A DNA stretch of 12,313 nucleotides from an uncultured Clostridia bacterium (lineage in GTDB: Bacteria; Bacillota; Clostridia; Christensenellales; Aristaeellaceae), in assembly GCA_934631055.1 (NCBI GenBank), contig CAKTXP010000056.1, forward strand, positions 1 through 12,313, written 5' to 3'. Made by a program: the position numbers and the translations under genes. This document shows positions 1 to 7,100 of this stretch, piece after piece. Every line of letters starts with the position of its first letter. The first letter of the stretch is position 1. The notes under the pieces were generated by a model. That model was not told the DNA's origin and did not search any database. It was given only the letters and a program-made list of their open reading frames with translations.

Positions 1-7
1 AGGGCTT

Positions 8-100
8 GGGGATTGGAGTCACGCGCCCGCTGTGCGGGATTCAGCGTGACGGAAATCGGAAATCGTAAGAAACGCTTGCGTTTCCATACGAGTTTCCCGG
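8..100 (+). repeat. Structured dispersed repeat, forward copy
   Basis: A 93-nt block that recurs in inverted orientation at 11980-12073 with four substitutions and one single-base indel. It folds as two hairpins. The first pairs 11-14 with 54-57, 18-24 with 44-50, and 26-30 with 34-38. The second pairs 63-67 with 87-91, and 69-75 with 78-84. Positions 18 and 50 form G-C here and A-T in the other copy, a compensatory change, and the indel lies in the second hairpin's loop. The heptamer ggaaatc is directly repeated at 51-57 and 58-64. The two copies sit in different orientations relative to their neighbouring genes, so a mobile or dispersed palindromic repeat is more likely than a cis-regulatory leader. 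The element may extend left of the window. Confidence 0.8.
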
Positions 101-188
101 ATCGGTAGCCCCAATCGTTTCCCCTTATTTTTGATACGAATCGGGAAGAAAATAAGCGGTTCATTCGTCGAATCCATAAGGAGGACGT
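101..188. other. Short leader before the first gene
   Basis: This stretch carries the 13-nt motif agccccaatcgtt (107-119), which also occurs at 12219-12231 beside the other repeat cluster. A TTGATA at 131-136 has no acceptable -10 box at 16-18 bp, so I call no promoter here. A perfect AAGGAGG ribosome binding site (178-184) precedes the ATG at 189. Confidence 0.5.
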
Positions 189-1460
189 ATGAAAAAGATA
201 GGAATACTGATGATGCTCCTGCTGTGCATGCTGACAGCGGCGTGCGCCAGCGCGCAGGAACTGCCCGGCGTCGAATGCTTTTCGCCCGGCTTCCTCAAGC
301 TGAACGCGCGGATGGAGCAGTTCCCGGCGGTCAGCGCGGAAGCGACGCTGACGGTTGAAAACGCGTTTTACGCGCGCAACCTCTCCGTACTCCGCGCGCT
401 TCTGGACGGCATGACTCTGAATTATCGGGGCGGCGGCGATACCGATGAATTGACCCTTTCCCGCGGCGGCGAGACGCTGATGAACGTTGCGCTGACGGCG
501 GACGATACGCAGGCGCTCTTGCGGCTGGACGGGCAGGCGATGGATATTTCTGACCTGCTGGGCTTGACGGCGACACCGGATGAAGCGCAGAGGGCAGGGT
601 TCGACTTCGCCGAAAAGCTTCGGACGACGCCGGTTTTGGAGCGCATGGCGCTGACTGGTATCGCCGATACGCTGGAAAATGCGAAGGTGGGAGAGACGCT
701 CCTGCCGGGCATGACCGTGGTTCGCCCGTTCTCCGTTTCGAGGACGATGAGCGACGACGGCGAGCGGATGACCAAGATTAACATCGACGGAAGCGTCAGC
801 ATGGCGGGCGGCGAATGGAACATCACCGGCTTCATCCGTCATCCGGGCGGAAAATCGCCGAAGGATACCGCCGAGCTGGTCATCGAGCAGGACGACGCCA
901 ACCGGCTCGAACTCTCTTACAGCGCACTGCGCAAGAGCGAGATCGAGCAGAAGAACAGAAAAGGTACGGCGAGCGTCGCCGCGGCGTTTAAGCTGGCGGG
1001 CAAGGTTGGCGGAAGCGCCGTCCATACGACGCTCAAGGTCAACACCAAAAACGAATGGACGGCGGACGGCGAAAAGCTGAACGAAAAGATCACCGTCACC
1101 GCGACGCTCGGACATCAGGACAACACGCCCGGAAAGCGCATGCAGCGGCTGAACCAGGTGAACGCGACGAACAAGAATATCCTGCGCATTACGACAACGG
1201 AAGCGGACGAAGAGACGCTGAGCTTTACGGACGATATGAGCCTGAAGATCGAGATGGACAGCAACACGTTCCTTGAGGGCGGCATGAAGCTGTCGGTCAC
1301 GGTCGGCGGAGAAGCGCCGCAGGCGGTCGCCGCGCAAGCGCAGCCTGCCGACGAGCGGGAGGTTCAGGCGGCGTTTGACTCGGCGATACAGGCGCTCAGC
1401 GCGCGGCTGTACGCTCAGCTTGGCGACAAGACGAAGCAGGCGATAGCCGATGGACTGTAA
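189..1460 (+). CDS. Secreted protein of unknown function (423 aa)
   Basis: I do not recognise a family. The first 22 residues form an export signal: a Lys-Lys start, a hydrophobic core of Leu/Met, and a likely SPase I site after Ala-Ser-Ala (residues 20-22). Cys19 lies in LTAAC, a poor lipobox because -3 is Thr, so secretion as a soluble protein is favoured over lipidation. The mature part has alternating hydrophobic/polar stretches typical of beta-rich proteins, many DG/GG turns, no transmembrane segment and no sorting motif. Around residues 60-125 the run LLDGMTLNY, then ETLMNVALT, then ALLRLDGQAMDI resembles residues 65-135 of the next gene (LLNKTQLEM, VTLLTADVLV, GSVQMMTNLTG), so the two may be distant paralogues. 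The start is fixed by a perfect AAGGAGG. The next gene begins 12 bp downstream with its own GGAGG, which suggests co-transcription. Confidence 0.85.
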   Translation: MKKIGILMMLLLCMLTAACASAQELPGVECFSPGFLKLNARMEQFPAVSAEATLTVENAFYARNLSVLRALLDGMTLNYRGGGDTDELTLSRGGETLMNVALTADDTQALLRLDGQAMDISDLLGLTATPDEAQRAGFDFAEKLRTTPVLERMALTGIADTLENAKVGETLLPGMTVVRPFSVSRTMSDDGERMTKINIDGSVSMAGGEWNITGFIRHPGGKSPKDTAELVIEQDDANRLELSYSALRKSEIEQKNRKGTASVAAAFKLAGKVGGSAVHTTLKVNTKNEWTADGEKLNEKITVTATLGHQDNTPGKRMQRLNQVNATNKNILRITTTEADEETLSFTDDMSLKIEMDSNTFLEGGMKLSVTVGGEAPQAVAAQAQPADEREVQAAFDSAIQALSARLYAQLGDKTKQAIADGL

Positions 1461-1472
1461 GGAGGAAAACAT

Positions 1473-3152
1473 ATGGGTTTGAAAAATAAGGCACTGTCCC
1501 TTGGACTCAGCGCGGCGATGCTGATGACGCCTGCCGCGACGCTGGCGGAGAGCAACTATGCCGCGGGCGAATTGACGACGACCGCAATTTCCGACAGCTA
1601 TGTCGGCGGCAGCCAGATCAACCTGAGCGCCGCGCTGGGCATGACGCTGGATGGCGAAGCGACCACCGACCGGTGGAAGTCGCTGGCGTCCCTGCTGAAC
1701 AAGACGCAGCTGGAAATGTCCTTTTATGATGATTTTGGAACGGCACGCATCCACGCGAACGTGGCGACCGACGGCGTAACGCTGCTGACCGCCGACGTGC
1801 TGGTCTATGAGGACGGCTCGGTTCAGATGATGACCAACCTCACCGGCAAGCTCGTGCTTGCGCTTCCGGCAGGAAGCCTGACCGCGGCGGAGAACGGGCT
1901 GGATAACCTCTTTAGCGGAATCGCGGGCAAGAGCACTGAGGACGCAGATTTCGCCAATTATCCGGCGACGGAGCGCCTTCAGATCACGCTGTCGGATCTC
2001 AGTGTGCTGGTGTTCAGTCATCTGCTGGGCTGGACTTCCGCGACGCAGATGGATACCGGCGAGCTGTATACCTTTGACGATACCTATTACGATGAGACCG
2101 ATACCCGCGACGCCGTATCCCAGCGCATGATCGGCAAGATCACGGCGGACGAATTTAACACACTGCTCTGGAATATCAGCGCGACCATCTGCGACGAGCA
2201 GGGCGCGTTCCAGCAGGCGCTTGCCGATGTCCTCGCCGAGCAGGGCGTGACCCGTTACCAGATGCGTCAGGTCATCGACAGCATCTTCAAGGATGAGGTC
2301 ATCGATCCGGCGCAGGACTGGGTGCAGCCTTCGCACGCGATTGCGGACGACGGCGCGCTCTGCACCTATGACGACGTGTCCTACCTGTTCAAGAAGCTCG
2401 TGAAGTTCACCGACAACGTTTGGGAACACAGCACGGATAACGTGCTGGGGCTTGTCGTCAGCTATGACGACTATGGCTCTATGGTCGGCTTTGACGCAAC
2501 GCTGCCGCTGTTCACTGAAGTCCTGCCGTATGAAGGCTCGTTCTCTTACTCCGTCAAGCACGACGAAAACGAGCAGGCGGCGACCACCAGCCACGGCGAA
2601 TTGCAGCTCTATAACGACAACCGCATCGTCGGCGACCTGACCGCCAAGCTGGGGCAGGATGTGGACGGCGTGAACGAGAGCAGCCTCAACGGTTATATCG
2701 ACCTGCGCAATACTGCGGACGGCTCTTCGACCGGTTTCGGCGTCAACAGCGCGTCGAATTTCACCGTCGGAACGAACGATAACGGCGAGGATACCGAAGC
2801 TTTTACCGGAAGCCTTGGACTGAGCCTGCGCGAGGGCGGCGAGAACAGCAGGAGCATCGTCGCCGCGTTTGAGGGCGAGACTGCGACAGACGGAAATAGT
2901 TTCACTACGACGGCGGACGTCTCTCTCGATGTGACCGACTGGGCGAAGGTGACGGCGGACGTCACGCTCGAACAGGTCGATTATGAGGAGATCGCGTTCG
3001 CGGGCGGTCAGGCAATCGACCTGACGAATATCAGCGACGATGAGATCCAGCAGATCAAGAACGAAGTCATCGCGCAGGGCGCAAAGCTCTCGCTGGCGCT
3101 GGTGCTGCATCCGAGCGTGCTGTCCGATCTGATGACGATCGTCGGGCAGTGA
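1473..3152 (+). CDS. Secreted beta-rich protein of unknown function (559 aa)
   Basis: No family is recognised with confidence. Residues 1-25 are a signal peptide with probable SPase I cleavage after Thr-Leu-Ala (23-25). The mature chain is acidic, rich in Thr, Ser, Asp and Gly, and dominated by beta-like alternation. Near its middle is a more helical stretch (FNTLLWNISATI, then QALADVLAEQGVTRYQMRQV). No membrane anchor, sorting signal or catalytic motif is visible. The N-terminal part looks related to the preceding protein, so the pair may be a duplicated extracytoplasmic family. GGAGG at 1461-1465 sits 7 nt before the ATG, only 12 bp after the upstream stop. The HD-domain gene follows after 30 bp, so the three genes are probably one transcript. 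A substrate-binding or envelope-stress role is possible, but nothing in the sequence decides this. Confidence 0.85.
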   Translation: MGLKNKALSLGLSAAMLMTPAATLAESNYAAGELTTTAISDSYVGGSQINLSAALGMTLDGEATTDRWKSLASLLNKTQLEMSFYDDFGTARIHANVATDGVTLLTADVLVYEDGSVQMMTNLTGKLVLALPAGSLTAAENGLDNLFSGIAGKSTEDADFANYPATERLQITLSDLSVLVFSHLLGWTSATQMDTGELYTFDDTYYDETDTRDAVSQRMIGKITADEFNTLLWNISATICDEQGAFQQALADVLAEQGVTRYQMRQVIDSIFKDEVIDPAQDWVQPSHAIADDGALCTYDDVSYLFKKLVKFTDNVWEHSTDNVLGLVVSYDDYGSMVGFDATLPLFTEVLPYEGSFSYSVKHDENEQAATTSHGELQLYNDNRIVGDLTAKLGQDVDGVNESSLNGYIDLRNTADGSSTGFGVNSASNFTVGTNDNGEDTEAFTGSLGLSLREGGENSRSIVAAFEGETATDGNSFTTTADVSLDVTDWAKVTADVTLEQVDYEEIAFAGGQAIDLTNISDDEIQQIKNEVIAQGAKLSLALVLHPSVLSDLMTIVGQ

Positions 3153-3182
3153 GTTTTCCAAAATTGAAAGAAGGCGATCCCC

Positions 3183-3692
3183 TTGGCGTTTCAAGTCGAT
3201 TCACAGGACGTGACGCTGCGCGAGATGTGCGAATTGGGCGAGGACGTGCTGAAGAGCGGCAAAATGCAGGCGCTCCGCACGTTCATCCAGCACGGCGCGG
3301 TCACGCGGTACGAACACTGCCTTTCCGTATGCTATATCGCGCTGAAGCTGGCGGATAAGCTGCATGCGGACGTGGACAGGAGGAGCATGGTGCGCGGCGC
3401 GCTGCTGCATGATTTCTTCATGTATGACTGGCATGATCCGGGCAACCTGCGGCTGATGCACGGCTTTACGCACGCAAAAGAGGCGCTCCAAAACGCGCAG
3501 AAGGAATTCGAGCTGAATGACATCGAGCGCGACGTCATCAAAAAGCATATGTTCCCGCTGAACATCGCGCTGCCCCGATACAGGGAGACCGTGCTGGTCA
3601 GCACGGCGGATAAGATCAGCGCTGTGCTGGAAACGATGCACAACGCAAAGGCGCTGCATATCCTGTGGATGTGTAAGATGGTGGGGATGTAA
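3183..3692 (+). CDS. Small HD-domain phosphohydrolase (169 aa)
   Basis: This is a cytoplasmic protein of the HD superfamily, whose members are metal-dependent phosphohydrolases acting on nucleotides or related phosphoesters. The pattern is visible as His45 (in YEHC), His76-Asp77 (in LLHDFFMYDWH) and Asp143 (in TADK). Additional histidines at 84, 94, 98 and 122 (KKHMF) are typical of the longer HD variants that hold two metals. At 169 residues it is essentially a lone HD domain, with no response-regulator, GGDEF or RelA partner domain, and the substrate cannot be inferred. The start is TTG at 3183, preceded at 8 nt by GAAAGAAGG (3166-3174); no in-frame ATG fits as well. It is the last gene of the likely three-gene operon, and a terminator hairpin follows 75 bp after the stop. 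Its link to the two secreted proteins upstream is unknown. Confidence 0.88.
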   Translation: MAFQVDSQDVTLREMCELGEDVLKSGKMQALRTFIQHGAVTRYEHCLSVCYIALKLADKLHADVDRRSMVRGALLHDFFMYDWHDPGNLRLMHGFTHAKEALQNAQKEFELNDIERDVIKKHMFPLNIALPRYRETVLVSTADKISAVLETMHNAKALHILWMCKMVGM

Positions 3693-3767
3693 GCAAAAAA
3701 AGGGGGTGTCAAGTTCAAACTGAACCGCTCCCTGTCAAACAGACAATCAAAACAACAAAATCAATCT

Positions 3768-3803
3768 GCCAGAATCTCAAAAAATGGGGTTCTGGCTTTC
3801 TTT
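3768..3803 (+). terminator. Rho-independent terminator after the HD gene
   Basis: An 11-bp stem pairs gccagaatctc (3768-3778) with ggggttctggc (3786-3796). Nine pairs are Watson-Crick and two are G-U, with a 7-nt loop. The T-rich run tttcttt follows at 3797-3803. It probably ends transcription of the operon beginning at 189. Confidence 0.72.
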
Positions 3804-3875
3804 ACCTTATAGGAAATTGCATAAAGCTTGCTCGCGTGCGTAAAGCTTTGAATCTTTACGGACTGTAGCGGAAAT

Positions 3876-3899
3876 GCAGGCGGGCTCAGCCTGCTTTTT
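3876..3899 (+). terminator. Second terminator-like hairpin
   Basis: The stem gcaggc (3876-3881) / gcctgc (3889-3894) has a 7-nt loop and is followed by five T residues. It is either a backup terminator for the upstream operon or the 3' end of a short untranslated transcript from the spacer. The stem is short, so confidence is moderate. Confidence 0.45.
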
Positions 3900-4085
3900 A
3901 ACTTTATAGATGCGTCGGGAATTGCGAAAAACCGCCCGTGGGAGCAAGGCTTCCATATTTTTTGCAGACTGGGGTTCAGGCATAAAAAGGGAAGTACATT
4001 CATGATATAGAGTAAGCCCAAAATCGGCACGGTGTTCCGACGGGACGATTTGCGCACAAATATAACGCAAGTTGATAATTGAATA

Positions 4086-4115
4086 TTGACAAATGTTACC
4101 ATTGCGTTTTATAAT
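4086..4115 (+). promoter_or_regulatory. Near-consensus sigma-A promoter for the giant repeat-protein gene
   Basis: A perfect -35 TTGACA (4086-4091) and a perfect -10 TATAAT (4110-4115) are separated by 18 bp, within an A+T-rich stretch. Transcription should start near 4122, giving a leader of about 47 nt with GGGGAGGT at 4155-4162 and the ATG at 4169. The perfect hexamers suggest strong vegetative expression unless a repressor acts. No clear operator palindrome overlaps it. A small accgcggt palindrome lies in the leader at 4145-4152. Confidence 0.87.
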
Positions 4116-4168
4116 GGCGATAGGGATATATAACAGGCGGCTCGACCGCGGTGCGGGGAGGTAAGCAT

Positions 4169-7100
4169 ATGTTTAAAAAAGCTGTGGCAATTACACTGTC
4201 CGGAATCATTCTCTTGACTCCGATGACGGCGAGCGCGATCACATGGGAAGAAATCGTGAGCGGCATGGGATCGGGTACTTATGAAAAGGACGGAACGAGA
4301 GTCGATCAGGGTGAAAACGGTCAGTACACCGTATCCGGCGGCAAGATTGACGACACGGTGGATTTGGGCAAACTGATGGGCAAGTTTGACCTGTTCTTTA
4401 AGAACCTCAAGATGGAAAGCGGAATGACCATCTTTGCCGGCGTGGGAACGTCTTATAAGGTTCAGCTGGACAGCGACGTTGTTGTAAACGGCAGTATCGA
4501 AGGCAACGCTGCCGAAAACTCAATCGTTGATTTGACCAACAACGGCGAGATTACGGACACGGTCAACCTCAGCGCCGGGGGCGAGAACGCTAAACTGGCG
4601 TTTAAAAACGTGGGTTCGGTCAAAAACCTGAATGTTGAAGCGACGGACGGCGGACAGGCGGAAGCCGTCAACAAGGGCGAAGTGACGGAAACGGCGTGGA
4701 TTGGAACGGACGGCGAAAATTCGCTCGGTAAGCTGACCAACGAGGACGGCGGAACGATCAATCAGATTCATACCGATTCCTCGAACGGCAGTACGACGGA
4801 GCTGCTGAATCAGGGCGAAGTCGAATATATCAGCGCGAACGCAGGCGAAAAAGGCACAACTACCGGCACGAATGAGGGAACCGTGAACGAGCATATCCGC
4901 GTCGGCGCCGATGGCGAAGGCGCGCAAGCCAACATGACCAACTCGGGCGAAGCAAACCGTTTCTACGGCACCTCGAGCAATGGCGGCAAGACGGATATGA
5001 TAAACGAAGGCAAGGTAATCGGCGACGGTTCCACAGTCATCGTGACCGATCCGAACAACGGAAACAGCTGGGAAGAAACCAGCGGCGAGCTGAACGGCTG
5101 GTCAGAGGGCAAAGGAAGCACCACGACCGTCATCAATCATGGCTCGGCAAACAGCAGCGGAAACGGCTCGACAGACGGCAGCCGCACGAAGGTCAGCAAT
5201 CTGGGAACAATTGAAACGTATATGAGTGGAGGCACGTCGGGTTCGGGTTCCCAATTGGAGTTTGAAAATTCCGATACGGGAAAGGTCGGATGGCTTGATG
5301 GAGGTTCGGAAGACGGCGCATCGATTATCGTCACCAATAACGGCGAGGTTGGCGATGTAATTGGCGTAGGTGCCGACGGCAAAGGAAGCTCTGCGACGGT
5401 CAGCAATAACGGCACGGCAGGAAGAATGGAAGCAGCCGGCTCGAACGGCGGAGAGGTGAAGGCGGCCAACAGCGGCGTCGTAGAAAACAATATTGGCATC
5501 AACGCAAACGGCGAAGGCTCGAAAGCCGAACTCACCAATTCGGGCGAAGCGAACCGCATCCACGGCAACGCGAATGAAGGCGGCACGACGAGCATAACGA
5601 ACGACGGCAAGGTGACCGGCGACGGTTCTGCAATCACCATAACCGATCCGAACAGCGGGGAAAGCTGGGAAGAAACCAGCGGCATGCTGAACGGTCGGGC
5701 AGACGGCGAAGGCAGCAGCATGACGGTCGTGAATAACGGAACGGTTGGCTATGAGGTCAGCGTGAACGCCGAGGGCGAAGGAAGCACGGCGGCGGCGACT
5801 AACGTTGGCACAGCAGGAAGAATGGACGCAACCGGCTCGAACGGCGGAGAGGCGAAGGCGGCTAACAGCGGCGTTGTTGAAAACAGCGTTAGCGTCAACG
5901 CAAACGGCGAAGGCTCGAAAGCCGAACTCACCAATTCGGGCGAAGCGAACCGCATCTACGGCAACGCGAATGAAGGCGGCACGACGAGCATAACGAACGA
6001 CGGCAAGGTGACCGGCGACGGTTCTGCAATCACCATAACCGATCCGGAAAGCGGGGAAAGCTGGAATGAAAACAGCGGTCTGTTGAATGGTCGGGCAGAC
6101 GGTGAAGGCAGCAGCGTGACGGTCGTGAATAACGGAACGGTTGGCTATGCGGTCGGCGTGGACGCTGACGGCAAAGGAAGCTCTGCGACCGTCAGCAATA
6201 ACGGCACGGCAGGAAGAATGGAAGCAGCCGGCTGGAACGGCGGAGAGGCGAAGGCGGCCAACAGCGGCATTGTTGAAGGCAAAATTAACGTCAGCGCAGG
6301 CGGCGAAGGCTCGAAAGCCGAACTCATCAATTCGGGCGAAGCGGACCGCATCTTCGGCGGCGCGGATGAAGGCGGCGCGACGAGCGTAACGAACGACGGC
6401 AAGGTGACCGGCGATGGTTCTATAATCACCATGACCGATCCAAACAGCGGGGAAAGCTGGAAAGAAACCAGCGGCGTGCTGAGCGGTTGGGCAGGTGGCG
6501 AAGGCAGCAGCATGACGGTCGTGAATAACGGCACGGCAGGAAGCATGGACGCAACCGGCTGGAACGGCGGAGAGGTGAAGGCGAACAACAGCGGCGTTAT
6601 TGAAAACGGCGTTGGCGTCAACGCAAACGGCGAAGGCTCAAAAGCCGAACTCACCAATTCGGGCGAAGCGAACCGCATCTACGGCAACGCGAATGAAGGC
6701 GGCACGACGAGCATAACGAACGACGGCAAGGTGACCGGCGACGGTTCTGCAATCACCATAACCGATCCGGAAAACGGGGAAAGCTGGAATGAAACCAGCG
6801 GTCTGTTGAATGGTCGGGCAGACGGCGAAGGCAGCAGCATGACGGTCGTGAATAACGGAACGGTTGGCTATGCGGTCGGCGTGGACGCCGAGGGCAAAGG
6901 AAGCTCTGCGACGGTCAGCAATAACGGCACGGCAGGAAGCATGGGCGCAGCCGGCTGGAACGGCGGAGAGGTGAAGGCGACCAACAGCGGCGTTGTTGAA
7001 AGCGGCGATGGCATCCGCATCTACGCAAACGGCGAAGGCTCAAAAGCCGAACTCACCAATTCGGGCGAAGCGAACCGCATCCACGGCGACGCGAATGAAG

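Larger units (their letters stand above)
3693..4085. other. A+T-richer intergenic region
   Basis: With the promoter and leader that follow, this forms a 476-bp gap between genes. It starts with an A/G tract and a short inverted repeat gttca/tgaac (3713-3717 and 3721-3725). Two terminator-like hairpins follow (3768-3803 and 3876-3899), plus a 7-bp hairpin (3839-3845 with 3854-3860). Reading frames on the minus strand here lack a convincing ribosome site or recognisable protein, so I see no gene. The rest holds nothing I can identify. Confidence 0.6.

Noticed and set aside
8..100. Riboswitch or leader RNA for the first gene
   Set aside because: The inverted second copy lies downstream of dacF and reads away from the next gene, and no known riboswitch core was recognised, so a dispersed repeat fits better.
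189..260. Lipoprotein signal in the first gene (LTAAC)
   Set aside because: Thr at -3 is a poor fit to the lipobox, while Ala-Ser-Ala just downstream is a good SPase I site.
3761..4102. Minus-strand frame of about 113 codons in the spacer
   Set aside because: It runs through the terminator and promoter structures, lacks a convincing ribosome site and resembles no protein I know. It could be a degenerate remnant but is not supportable as a gene.
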